The translations under genes were made by a program, and so were the position numbers. The notes beneath the pieces were generated by a model that ran no database searches, had not been told where the DNA came from, and saw only the letters and a list, made by a program, of their open reading frames with translations. From Lachnospiraceae bacterium (GTDB lineage Bacteria > Bacillota > Clostridia > Lachnospirales > Lachnospiraceae), in contig JAFLTE010000005.1 of the NCBI GenBank assembly GCA_022510565.1, positions 113,949 to 177,948 of the forward strand: a stretch of 64,000 bases of DNA, read 5' to 3'. The stretch's first letter is position 1, and every line of letters begins with the position of its first letter. Below are positions 34,590 to 43,019 of this stretch, piece by piece.

Positions 34590-34895
34590 ATGTACGCAAT
34601 TATTGCAACAGGTGGAAAGCAGTACAAGGTTTCCGAGGGAGACATCATCAGAGTTGAGAAACTGGATGCTGAAGTCGGAGCTTCTGTAACGTTTGACCAG
34701 GTGATAGCTGTCAGCGATAAGAAACTGAAGGTTGCGGGCGATGTAGAGAAAGCTACCGTTACCGGAACAGTTACGGATCAGGGCAAAGGTCGTAAGGTTA
34801 TTGTATACAAGTACAAGAGAAAATCCGGTTATCACAAGAAAAACGGTCATAGACAAGCATACACTCAGGTTAAGATTGACAAGATTAACGCATAA
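34590..34895 (+). CDS. rplU: 50S ribosomal protein L21
   Basis: Binds 23S rRNA in the large subunit. The 101-residue protein starts MYAIIATGGKQYKVSEGD and ends with the basic KYKRKSGYHKKNGHRQAYTQ, exactly as in L21. ATG 34590 has GGAGGTG 6 bases upstream; the frame stays open to 34572 but that adds MNRRCH without reason. First gene of the rplU-prp-rpmA operon. Confidence 0.97.
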   Translation: MYAIIATGGKQYKVSEGDIIRVEKLDAEVGASVTFDQVIAVSDKKLKVAGDVEKATVTGTVTDQGKGRKVIVYKYKRKSGYHKKNGHRQAYTQVKIDKINA

Positions 34896-34916
34896 GAGTT
34901 TGTGCAAAGGTGTGAG

Positions 34917-35249
34917 ATGACACAGATCACATTTTATAAAACAACAACAGGAGAGTATCAAGGATTTACGTGTGACGGGCATTCCGGGTACGCTGAGCGC
35001 GGTGAGGACATCGTGTGCGCGGCCATCTCAGTATTAGTTATTAACACCATTAATTCTCTGGAACAGATTGCAGGGGAGCAGATGGATGTTGAAACTGACG
35101 AAGAGGATGGAAAAATTCGATGCAGTTTTGTAAATCAGCCCTTGAGAGAGACTTCCAAGGCGTTTATGGATTCTCTGGTGTTGGGACTTGGTCAGATTGA
35201 GAAACAATATGGAAAGAACTATTGTAAATTGACATTTGAGGAGGTGTAA
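34917..35249 (+). CDS. prp: Ribosomal-processing cysteine protease Prp
   Basis: Cuts the N-terminal extension from ribosomal protein L27. The 110-residue protein has the catalytic pair His22 and Cys34 in [16 protein letters not shown], matching the characterised staphylococcal protease (YsxB). It lies between rplU and rpmA, as in most Firmicutes, and its substrate L27 in this window carries the cleavable extension. ATG 34917 is preceded by AAAGGTG; an upstream GTG at 34902 is unlikely. Confidence 0.93.
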   Translation: MTQITFYKTTTGEYQGFTCDGHSGYAERGEDIVCAAISVLVINTINSLEQIAGEQMDVETDEEDGKIRCSFVNQPLRETSKAFMDSLVLGLGQIEKQYGKNYCKLTFEEV

Positions 35250-35253
35250 TACC

Positions 35254-35541
35254 ATGTTAAATATGAACCTTCAATTTTTTGCACATAAGAAGGGTGTTGG
35301 TTCTACCAAGAACGGTAGAGATTCCGAATCCAAGAGATTAGGTGCGAAGAGAGCTGACGGACAATTCGTAAAAGCAGGAAATATCTTATACAGACAGCGC
35401 GGAACTAAGATCCATCCCGGCATCAATGTTGGCAGAGGCGGTGATGATACGCTGTTTGCGCTGGTTGATGGCGTGTTGAGATTTGAGCGTAAAGGAAGAG
35501 ACAAAAAGCAAGCTTCCGTATATCCTGTAGAGAAGAAATAG
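35254..35541 (+). CDS. rpmA: 50S ribosomal protein L27 with Prp-cleavable extension
   Basis: Component of the large subunit near the peptidyl-transferase centre. The 95-residue precursor begins MLNMNLQFF and then [14 protein letters not shown]; the Prp recognition sequence NLQFF is present, with cleavage expected between Phe9 and Ala10. The mature start AHKKG is the conserved L27 N terminus that reaches the tRNA ends. GAGGAGGTGT precedes the ATG. Followed by a terminator at 35555-35588. Confidence 0.97.
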   Translation: MLNMNLQFFAHKKGVGSTKNGRDSESKRLGAKRADGQFVKAGNILYRQRGTKIHPGINVGRGGDDTLFALVDGVLRFERKGRDKKQASVYPVEKK

Positions 35542-35554
35542 GGCGTTTGATTCG

Positions 35555-35588
35555 GGCTTCGAACATTTCAATGTTTGAAGCCTTTTTT
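35555..35588 (+). terminator. Rho-independent terminator after rpmA
   Basis: Twelve-base stem (GGCTTCGAACAT/ATGTTTGAAGCC with one G-T pair), TTCA loop and TTTTTT. Confidence 0.88.
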
Positions 35589-35626
35589 AAGGAGATAGAG
35601 ATATAAAAATGCCCGAATAGTAGTGG

Positions 35627-36960
<1,334 letters not shown>

Positions 36961-36962
36961 AA

Positions 36963-37019
36963 AAAGTTGGTCGTTGGACCAACTTTGCAAGCAAGCTCGC
37001 TTGCGAGATTCGCTTCTCG
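36963..37019 (+). terminator. Cluster of three hairpins after obgE
   Basis: Hairpin 1 is AAAGTTGGTC/GACCAACTTT (10 bp, loop GTTG); hairpin 2 GCAAGC/GCTTGC (loop AAGCTC); hairpin 3 CGAGA/TCTCG (loop TTCGCT). None is followed by a clean U run, so termination is uncertain; a TATAAT shortly after (near 37042) may start transcription of yhbY. Confidence 0.4.
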
Positions 37020-37073
37020 AACTCTGTGAGCAAGTTGGCTTATTATAATAAAATCGAGGTATAGAGGTATATT

Positions 37074-37373
37074 ATGACGAGTAAACAGAGAGCCTATTTA
37101 AAGAGTTTAGCGAGCACGTTAAATCCGATTTTTCAGGTAGGAAAATCCAGTCTGACGCCTGAGTTTGTTACGGCTATTGATGAGGCATTTAACACAAAGG
37201 AACTACTGAAAATTACAGTTTTGAAAAATTGCTTGGATGATCCTAATGAAATTGCACAGACAATAGCGGAGCGGACACATTCACAGGTCGTTCAGGTAAT
37301 CGGCAAAAAAATTGTGCTGTACAAGCCTGACAAGAAAAATCCTAAGATTATTTTGCCCAAAGAGAAAGATTAA
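37074..37373 (+). CDS. yhbY: YhbY-type CRM-domain RNA-binding protein
   Basis: A 99-residue single CRM-domain protein associated with pre-50S particles. It begins TSKQRAYLKSLASTLNPIFQVGKSSL, in which the VGK turn corresponds to the family's GxxG RNA-binding loop, and has KELLKITVLKNCLDD and VIGKKIVLYK. The order obgE-yhbY-nadD-yqeK-rsfS is conserved in Firmicutes. Confidence 0.9.
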   Translation: MTSKQRAYLKSLASTLNPIFQVGKSSLTPEFVTAIDEAFNTKELLKITVLKNCLDDPNEIAQTIAERTHSQVVQVIGKKIVLYKPDKKNPKIILPKEKD

Positions 37374-37414
37374 TTTCCTGGTGTGAAGAGCTTTGGAGTG
37401 GAGGAAAGCATAGT

Positions 37415-38017
37415 TTGAAAAAAGTAGGGATTATGGGCGGTACTTTTAACCCAATTCACAATGGACATCTGACGCTCGCAGAAGAAGCGTTCAAACAATT
37501 TTCATTGGATGAGGTGCTTTTCATGCCCTGCGGGAATGCTTATATGAAAGCGGACCAAAAGGTAGAATCCGGACAGACTCGTTCTGAAATGACTGCATTA
37601 GCAATTAAGGATAAGCCGTATTTTACCCTGTCCACAATCGAAATCGAACGGAAAGGGAACACATACACCTATCAGACGTTAGAATGCCTGAAGAAGGAAA
37701 ATCCCGACAAGGAATATTACTTTATTGTGGGAGCAGACAGCCTTTTTCATATGCCACAATGGGTAGCTCCGGATCGTATTTTTTCTAATTGCTGCGTTTT
37801 GGCCGCCATACGGGATGATAAGACAGTTAAGGACATGGAAGAGCAGATTGACTTATTGAGTCAAAAATATAATGCACACATCTATATTATGAAAACTGGA
37901 CGAATGTCTATTTCGTCTTCGGATATCAGGCGAAAAGTGGCAGTGGGAGAGTCCATAGAAGGTGATGTTCCTGAATCGGTCAGAATCTATATTGAGAAGA
38001 GAGGGTTATACAAATGA
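37415..38017 (+). CDS. nadD: Nicotinate-nucleotide adenylyltransferase NadD
   Basis: Forms nicotinate adenine dinucleotide from nicotinate mononucleotide and ATP in NAD synthesis. The 200-residue protein has GGTFNPIHNGHL (nucleotidyltransferase HxGH), FIVGADSLFHMPQW and the terminal ISSSDIRRKV motif. The start is a TTG at 37415, preceded by GGAGGAAAG; no ATG fits. The stop overlaps yqeK by 4 bases (ATGA). Confidence 0.95.
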   Translation: MKKVGIMGGTFNPIHNGHLTLAEEAFKQFSLDEVLFMPCGNAYMKADQKVESGQTRSEMTALAIKDKPYFTLSTIEIERKGNTYTYQTLECLKKENPDKEYYFIVGADSLFHMPQWVAPDRIFSNCCVLAAIRDDKTVKDMEEQIDLLSQKYNAHIYIMKTGRMSISSSDIRRKVAVGESIEGDVPESVRIYIEKRGLYK

Positions 38018-38661
38018 AGACCTCAAACCTCGCAAAACTCAGAAAAGAAATGGAAAAAGAGCTGGAATCCAAGCGTTATGAGCATACTTTAAGTGTGGCT
38101 TACACGGCCGCGAATCTTGCAGCAGTACACGGCGTGGATGTGGAAAAAGCACTTGTGGCCGGTATGCTGCATGACTGTGCCAAGTGTCTCAGCCACAAAA
38201 AGCAGTTGGCGCTATGCACTAAAAATCATATACAGCTTTCCGATCTGGAGGCGGCAGAAGATTCTCCACTTATACATGCCAAGGCAGGCTGTATTCTGGC
38301 TAAGGAAGAATATGGGATAACAGATGAGGATATTCTTCATGCGATCTGTTATCACACCACAGGAAGACCGCAAATGAGTCCTTTGGAGAAAATCATTTAC
38401 ATTGCAGACTATATCGAACCTGAGCGAAAACATATAAAGAGAACAGCCGAAGAAACCATGCAGGATCGGCTTACGCAAGTACGCAGGATGGCGTATCGTG
38501 ATCTGGACGAGGCATTATGCAATATCTTAATTGATTCACTTGCCTATCTGCAGGAAAAAGGCGGCACGGTGGATTCCATGACGCAGAAGACATATGAATA
38601 TTATAGACAGTATCAAAATAACGGAATTATGCAACCAGAAAGGAACACAGAACATGAATAG
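38014..38661 (+). CDS. yqeK: YqeK, HD-domain Ap4A hydrolase
   Basis: Symmetric diadenosine-tetraphosphate hydrolase of the HD superfamily. The motifs are YEHTLSVAYTAANLA (His), GMLHDCAKCL (HD), HAKAGCILA, and IADYIEPERKH (Asp region). Translation is coupled with nadD (ATGA) and with rsfS (8-base overlap). Length 215 residues; the last about 15 are basic and polar. Confidence 0.9.
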   Translation: MKTSNLAKLRKEMEKELESKRYEHTLSVAYTAANLAAVHGVDVEKALVAGMLHDCAKCLSHKKQLALCTKNHIQLSDLEAAEDSPLIHAKAGCILAKEEYGITDEDILHAICYHTTGRPQMSPLEKIIYIADYIEPERKHIKRTAEETMQDRLTQVRRMAYRDLDEALCNILIDSLAYLQEKGGTVDSMTQKTYEYYRQYQNNGIMQPERNTEHE

Positions 38662-39001
38662 CAATGAAATAGCCAAACTTGCCATTACGGCATTGGAAGA
38701 TAAAAAAGCGGATGACATTAAGGTTATCGACATTAGTGAAGTGTCTGTTATCGCTGACTATTTTATTATCGCTAACGGTACGAACCGCAGTCAGATACAG
38801 ACGTTATCTGATCATGTGGAGGAGACACTTGGCAGAGCGGGCGTGGAACTTAAACAGGTAGAAGGGTACGAGAACGCGAATTGGGTACTTCTGGATTTCC
38901 GCGATGTAATCATTCATATTTTTGATAAAGAAAATCGCTTGTTCTACGATCTTGAGCGAATATGGCGTGACGGAAAGATGATTGAAACTGATAATCTCTA
39001 A
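38654..39001 (+). CDS. rsfS: Ribosomal silencing factor RsfS
   Basis: Binds L14 and prevents joining of the subunits when nutrients are short. The 115-residue protein contains DIKVIDISEVSVIADYFII, the family's signature, and ends GYENANWVLLDFRDVIIHIF. ATG 38654 lies inside the end of yqeK with AAAGGAACAC upstream; the frame continues to 38594 without support. Last gene of the nadD-yqeK-rsfS operon; terminator at 39076-39118. Confidence 0.95.
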   Translation: MNSNEIAKLAITALEDKKADDIKVIDISEVSVIADYFIIANGTNRSQIQTLSDHVEETLGRAGVELKQVEGYENANWVLLDFRDVIIHIFDKENRLFYDLERIWRDGKMIETDNL

Positions 39002-39075
39002 AGAAGAATCGACTTGTTTGCGGGATATTGCTCATGAGGTATGTACGGCTGCCAACCCGGCAAACTCGATAAAAG

Positions 39076-39118
39076 AAGCCGACACTGCTTATTTCAAGCA
39101 ATGCCGGCTTTCTTTTTT
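39076..39118 (+). terminator. Rho-independent terminator after rsfS
   Basis: Fifteen-base arms AAGCCGACACTGCTT and AAGCAATGCCGGCTT (two mismatches) around ATTTC, followed by TCTTTTTT. Confidence 0.85.
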
Positions 39119-39119
39119 A

Positions 39120-39179
39120 GCGAACTTTGATTAAACGAATTCTGTTCGGATGAACTCTGTTCAAACGAACCCTGTTCGT
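39120..39179. repeat. Four tandem copies of a 15-base repeat
   Basis: Copies: GCGAACTTTGATTAA, ACGAATTCTGTTCGG, ATGAACTCTGTTCAA, ACGAACCCTGTTCGT, in exact 15-base phase. The first is degenerate; the last forms the arm of the terminator at 39163-39188. The sequence lies between two convergent genes. Confidence 0.7.
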
Positions 39180-39188
39180 TTTTTTTTT
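39163..39188 (+). terminator. Second terminator between rsfS and the DUF378 gene
   Basis: AAACGAAC/GTTCGTTT stem with a CCT loop followed by a run of seven T. Its left arm is the last copy of the tandem repeat. It can serve as back-up for the rsfS transcript. Confidence 0.75.
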
Positions 39189-39198
39189 ACAAGGTAAG

Positions 39199-39420
39199 TT
39201 ACGAGTTTATTTCACTTGTTTCACCACCCGCATACATATAGAACGTGATGATATAGAGCCCCGCGATACCTACCAATGCGTAAATAATTCTTGAAAGCCA
39301 TGACATATTACCGAAAACAAATGCCACGAGGTCAAAACTGAAAAGACCGATTAACCCCCAGTTAATAGCACCGATAATGGCAATCGTCAGGGCAAGAATA
39401 TCTAAACCTTTATTTTTCAT
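39199..39420 (-). CDS. DUF378 membrane protein
   Basis: A 73-residue protein with two membrane helices: about 8-28 (LALTIAIIGAINWGLIGLF) and 43-62 (RIIYALVGIAGLYIITFY). The INWGLIGLF segment is the DUF378 signature. Function unknown. AAAGGGGAAAAG is the ribosome-binding site. It is convergent with rsfS and downstream of lexA on the same strand. Confidence 0.85.
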   Translation of the reverse strand: MKNKGLDILALTIAIIGAINWGLIGLFSFDLVAFVFGNMSWLSRIIYALVGIAGLYIITFYMYAGGETSEINS

Positions 39421-39485
39421 GTTTCTTTTCCCCTTTCTAAAGAACCTTCAAGCTTGTTTGTTAGCTGCTTATAAAACATCTATAA

Positions 39486-39552
39486 ACAAAAACAGTAACT
39501 GTCTGGATAGTATGTGCAATCTTTAAATAAGAGAGCATATCGGACAGTTACT
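39486..39552 (-). terminator. Long inverted repeat acting as lexA terminator
   Basis: AGTAACTGTCTG (39494-39505) pairs with CGGACAGTTACT (39541-39552), 12 bp with one G-T; an inner stem (39512-39517 with 39535-39540) shortens the loop. On the minus strand it is followed by GTTTTTGT, consistent with termination of lexA transcription. Confidence 0.55.
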
Positions 39553-39643
39553 ATTATTATGCCTTGCGTTAAATTTGCTATACTGGAAAATATACCAACT
39601 TACAAATTATAAAAACTTTGCTCAATAGGTATCATATAAAGAG

Positions 39644-40264
39644 CTACGGGCGATATAATCTAAACACACCAAACACTTTGCCTAAAATCTGGCAGTCATC
39701 AACAATAATCGGGTCCATGGAATCATTCTCCGGTTGCAGACGAATGTGTCCGTTTTCTTTATAAAATGTTTTAACGGTAGCGGAATCGTCAACCAGAGCA
39801 ACGACCGTGTCTCCGTTATTAGCTGTCTGGCAGCATTTAACAAAAATTTGGTCTCCGTTATAAATGCCTACATTAATCATCGAGTCGCCTTTTACTTTCA
39901 GCGCAAAGGATTCTCCACTGGGAACCATCTCCGCGGGAACAGGGAAGTAACTCTCTATATTCTGCTCGGCCAAAATCGGCTCGCCGGCAGCAACCTGACC
40001 GACTACAGGAATGGACACCATCTCTGTGCGAACCATCTGGAAGTTATCGTCACATATTTCGATTGCACGAGGCTTGGTGGGATCGCGCCTGATATAGCCG
40101 TTCTTCTCGAGTGTTTCCAAGTGAGAGTGTACTGAGGAAGTGGATTTAAGATTAACTGCCTCGCAGATTTCACGTACTGCAGGCGGATATCCACGCTTTA
40201 AAATTTCATCTTTAATATAGTCAAGTATCTGTTGCTGTTTTGCAGTGATCTTACCGTATCCCAT
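39644..40264 (-). CDS. lexA: LexA repressor
   Basis: SOS-response repressor and self-cleaving serine protease. The 206-residue protein has the winged-helix N terminus ([28 protein letters not shown], recognition helix [16 protein letters not shown]), the Ala93-Gly94 cleavage site in VAAGEP, and the catalytic dyad Ser128 (KGDSM) and Lys165 (TVKTF). It is divergent from an SOS-type LysM gene; the shared region contains four SOS-box-like sites, one 11 bases upstream of the lexA -35 element, so it is autoregulated. AAAGGATGAGG precedes the ATG. Confidence 0.96.
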   Translation of the reverse strand: MGYGKITAKQQQILDYIKDEILKRGYPPAVREICEAVNLKSTSSVHSHLETLEKNGYIRRDPTKPRAIEICDDNFQMVRTEMVSIPVVGQVAAGEPILAEQNIESYFPVPAEMVPSGESFALKVKGDSMINVGIYNGDQIFVKCCQTANNGDTVVALVDDSATVKTFYKENGHIRLQPENDSMDPIIVDDCQILGKVFGVFRLYRP

Positions 40265-40327
40265 AAGTAAATGACCTCATCCTTTCTGAATTATATCCAA
40301 TCTGTGATTTCATTATTATTTATTCAT

Positions 40328-40356
40328 ATCATAACATATAAACAGTAAAAAAGCAA
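40328..40356 (-). promoter_or_regulatory. lexA promoter
   Basis: On the minus strand TTGCTT (40356-40351), 17-base spacer, TATGAT (40333-40328), 63 bases before the lexA start. Confidence 0.6.
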
Positions 40357-40367
40357 ACATATATTCA

Positions 40368-40464
40368 GAATATTTGTTCGATTATTTTGTAAAAAAGTGT
40401 TGACATTCGAAAATGTGTTCGATATAATTCAATCATAAAGAACGTTTGTTCGCAACGCGTGTTC
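40368..40464. promoter_or_regulatory. Four SOS-box-like LexA operators between lexA and the YneA-like gene
   Basis: Sites of the form GAAC-N4-GTTC: GAATATTTGTTC (40368-40379), GAAAATGTGTTC (40409-40420, inside the spacer of the rightward promoter), GAACGTTTGTTC (40440-40451, perfect), CAACGCGTGTTC (40453-40464). Three differ by one base in the left half. The arrangement predicts LexA repression of both divergent genes, more strongly of the LysM gene. Confidence 0.85.
40400..40428 (+). promoter_or_regulatory. Promoter of the YneA-like gene
   Basis: Perfect TTGACA (40400-40405), 17-base spacer, perfect TATAAT (40423-40428). A LexA site fills the spacer and two more follow the -10 box, so this strong promoter should be silent unless DNA is damaged. 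Confidence 0.85.
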
Positions 40465-40493
40465 GAATATAAAGAAGGATGAAGGTGAACAGT

Positions 40494-40895
40494 ATGAATA
40501 ATAACAGTATGCGTCGTATGAGAATAGAAGATATGAGAAGTGAAAGAAGAATTATGAAAAACAGAATCAGAAGACAACGGGAAATAAAGAAGAATTTTCT
40601 GATATTTGTTATGACAATATGTCTCATTGTCACCGGCGCACTTTCAATAAGTGGTTTTCGTTCCAATGCTAAAGACGACTCCACGGTAGTTTCTTATAAA
40701 TATTACAAGAGTATAGCCGTTGCCAATAACGATACTTTGTGGTCGATAGCGCAGGAATATATGGATTCAGAGCATTATGAGTCTATTTATGATTATATTG
40801 ATGAAGTGAAAAGTATGAATGCTTTAACAGATGAAACAATCCATTACGGGGAGTACTTGATTATTCCTTACTATTCCAATGATTTTGTGGGGTAA
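40494..40895 (+). CDS. YneA-like SOS-induced LysM protein (putative division inhibitor)
   Basis: A 133-residue protein with a strongly basic N terminus (residues 1-33, rich in Arg), a membrane helix at about 34-53 (FLIFVMTICLIVTGALSISG) and a LysM domain at about 72-126 (VANNDTLWSIAQEYM...HYGEYLIIPYY) outside the cell. This matches YneA of Bacillus, which is divergent from lexA, is made during the SOS response and delays septation. Here too it is divergent from lexA, under a promoter covered by LexA sites. ATG 40494 has AAGGTG 7 bases upstream; the ATG at 40479 is too close to its purine stretch. Sequence identity with YneA is probably low, so the role is inferred from architecture and context. 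Confidence 0.8.
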   Translation: MNNNSMRRMRIEDMRSERRIMKNRIRRQREIKKNFLIFVMTICLIVTGALSISGFRSNAKDDSTVVSYKYYKSIAVANNDTLWSIAQEYMDSEHYESIYDYIDEVKSMNALTDETIHYGEYLIIPYYSNDFVG

Positions 40896-40994
40896 TAATG
40901 TAATCATCCATATTGAAAGCAAGGCGGACAGACGCGAATCAGTCAGAACTTAATGGTGGCCTGCATAGGGTGGGATTATATATACGGAGAGAAT

Positions 40995-41050
40995 AGAAGA
41001 GACCTTTGATTTCTTGCGGTTTGGCAATCAGAGGTCTCTTCTAATTTTTA
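40995..41050. terminator. Bidirectional terminator between the YneA-like gene and the Xer recombinase
   Basis: Seventeen-base arms AGAAGAGACCTTTGATT/AATCAGAGGTCTCTTCT (one G-T) with a 14-base loop and AATTTTTATT. It separates two convergent genes. Confidence 0.85.
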
Positions 41051-41055
41051 TTAAA

Positions 41056-42117
41056 TTATTTCTTCTCACGTAATTTTACCTTATTAGCAGCATAGCGACG
41101 ACGTTCATCCTCCAGGGCAGCATAGTGCTTTTTGGTTGTATTCACATCCTTGTGTCCGAGTACGTCCGCAACCAGATAGATGTCGCCGGTTTCGCGGTAA
41201 AGCGATGTGCCGTAGGTACTTCTCAGCTTATGAGGCGTAATCTTCTTAAGGCTTGTCACGGTGGAAGAGTATTTTTTAACCATATTCTCCACGGCACGCA
41301 CGGAAATTCTGCGATTTTGCATGGACAAGAACAAGGCGTTCTCATGTCCGGATTGGGGAATGATATGATGCCGTTCGTCCAAATAATCATGTAAGGCGTT
41401 TTCCACTTCTTCACCGAAATAAATCACTGCCTCATAGCCGCCCTTGCGTCGTATTTTAATGCCGTTGTTTTTAAAATCCACATCACCTATGTCTAAACCG
41501 ACACATTCCGAGACACGGATACCCGTTCCAAGAAGCAGCGTAAGAAGAGCCACATCTCTTGTTTTAGTAACCTTATGAAAGCGTTGCTGTGCTGCAGTCA
41601 GCCCTGTACCGTCCTCCACCTGATCCAAGAGGATAGCGACTTCATCCGCATCCAGACGAATAATTTCTTTCTCGTGTAATTTGGGAAGCGGAACAAGTAC
41701 TGCAGGATTTTTTTCAATTAATTCTGCTTGGAAATAATAATTATAAAAGCTTCTGAGTGCCGCCAGCTTACGTTTTTTACCGCGCTCGTCATTGGTGTAG
41801 ATTTTACCGTCTTTCTCGTAATAGGAGAGATATTCAATATATTCCTCAATATCCTCTCTGGATAACTGTTCTAAAATTGTAATAGGGAAATCAATTATTT
41901 CCATTCGCTTACAATAACTGTTCTTATCGTGGAGAAACTCAAAGAAAAGTCGAATATCATAAGCATATGCAAGTCTGGTTCTGGCGGATGTGTATTCGGT
42001 AATACCGCGGAAGAATTGTTTGCAAAAGGGCGGTAATGTCTCAAGGACATCTCTCATTTTCTGAACATTACCGATGTTTTGCTGGTCATGGTAATTGTTA
42101 TTGTTTCTGGTATCCAT
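41056..42117 (-). CDS. Tyrosine recombinase, XerC/XerD type
   Basis: A site-specific recombinase of about 353 residues. N-terminal SAM-like core-binding domain (TSARTRLAYAYDIRLFFEFL) and catalytic domain with GTGIRVSEC (Arg I), HKLRSTYGTSLY (HxxR), LGHKDVNTTKKHYA (His and the nucleophile Tyr). It could resolve chromosome dimers at dif, or serve an integrated element; the absence of neighbouring excision genes and its coupling with ttcA favour a housekeeping role. The ATG at 42117 overlaps the ttcA stop (TAATG); an ATG at 42129 is the alternative start, adding MGTI. Confidence 0.85.
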   Translation of the reverse strand: MDTRNNNNYHDQQNIGNVQKMRDVLETLPPFCKQFFRGITEYTSARTRLAYAYDIRLFFEFLHDKNSYCKRMEIIDFPITILEQLSREDIEEYIEYLSYYEKDGKIYTNDERGKKRKLAALRSFYNYYFQAELIEKNPAVLVPLPKLHEKEIIRLDADEVAILLDQVEDGTGLTAAQQRFHKVTKTRDVALLTLLLGTGIRVSECVGLDIGDVDFKNNGIKIRRKGGYEAVIYFGEEVENALHDYLDERHHIIPQSGHENALFLSMQNRRISVRAVENMVKKYSSTVTSLKKITPHKLRSTYGTSLYRETGDIYLVADVLGHKDVNTTKKHYAALEDERRRYAANKVKLREKK

Positions 42118-42833
42118 TATAGTTCCCATCCTTCCAAATTGCCGCTTTGAATTGCGGTAAACATTCTATCTTTAACTCCGGGTGTTTCGCGATTGATTCC
42201 TCGCACAAGCTCCTTGATATATTCACGTTTCGTATGCCCGTCAGCGGGACATGGACTTTTTACAACAGGAACATCATGTTTATGTACAAAACCGATTACA
42301 TCCGCCTCGTTCATATAGATTAGTGGGCGTATTACGGTGATGCCCGTGCGATCTAAATAAGTAACAGGGCGGAATGTATGGAATCTGCCCTCATAAATAA
42401 GCGACATCATCATTGTCTCCACCACATCATCCTTGTGATGCGCATAGGCAACCTTATTACACCCGGCGGCTTTCATTGCATCGTTTAATGCACCTTTGCG
42501 CATTTTTGCACATAGAGAACAAGGATTTGTCTCTTGACGGTCGTCAAAGACAATCTTGGCGATATCAGTCTGAATAATATGGTATTCTACTTCAAGAGTG
42601 GCACACAGTTCTTTAATTTTATCCAGATTCAGATTATCAAATCCAAGATCCACCGTAACGGCGCACAATTCAAAATGTATTGGGTAGAAACGCCGTAGCC
42701 CCTGCATGGCATAAAGCAAGGTAAGACTGTCCTTACCGCCGGAAATGCCTATGGCAATCTTGTCATGGGAACTAATCATATGATAGTCATCTATGGCTTT
42801 TCGTGTCAGACTATATACCTGTTGCAATTTCAT
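42117..42833 (-). CDS. ttcA: TtcA-like tRNA 2-thiolation PP-loop protein
   Basis: Adenylates and thiolates cytidine 32 of tRNA in characterised family members. The 238-residue protein has the PP-loop SGGKDS (IAIGISGGKDSLTLLYA), and the iron-sulphur cysteines CSLC (NPCSLCAKMRKGAL) and the later Cys in KSPCPADGHTKR. HHKDD follows the family's pattern. ATG 42833 has AAAGGA upstream at slightly long spacing; the ATG at 42869 has none. It is transcribed with the Xer gene. Confidence 0.85.
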   Translation of the reverse strand: MKLQQVYSLTRKAIDDYHMISSHDKIAIGISGGKDSLTLLYAMQGLRRFYPIHFELCAVTVDLGFDNLNLDKIKELCATLEVEYHIIQTDIAKIVFDDRQETNPCSLCAKMRKGALNDAMKAAGCNKVAYAHHKDDVVETMMMSLIYEGRFHTFRPVTYLDRTGITVIRPLIYMNEADVIGFVHKHDVPVVKSPCPADGHTKREYIKELVRGINRETPGVKDRMFTAIQSGNLEGWEL

Positions 42834-43019
42834 GTTGCCGGTAGTTCCTTTCAGATGTACTAAATTCATTATACAAAATATTCATTTTTTTAGCATTAAA
42901 ATTTTAAAATTATAATGCAGAATATGAAAAAAATGGTATACTGAATATAGTCATATCTGTATAATAATTTGTGATGCATGACTATTTCAACATACATAAA
43001 TCAGAGCGGGGTATGCATA

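Noticed and set aside
39120..39188. CRISPR-like array
   Set aside because: The 15-base units follow directly on each other without spacers and no cas genes are present.
39734..40135. 133-codon frame on the plus strand over lexA
   Set aside because: It is the antisense shadow of lexA, with no ribosome-binding site or recognisable protein.
41056..42117. Integrase of a mobile element
   Set aside because: The gene is coupled with ttcA, has housekeeping-like neighbours and no att-like repeats or excisionase nearby; a Xer-type chromosomal role fits better.
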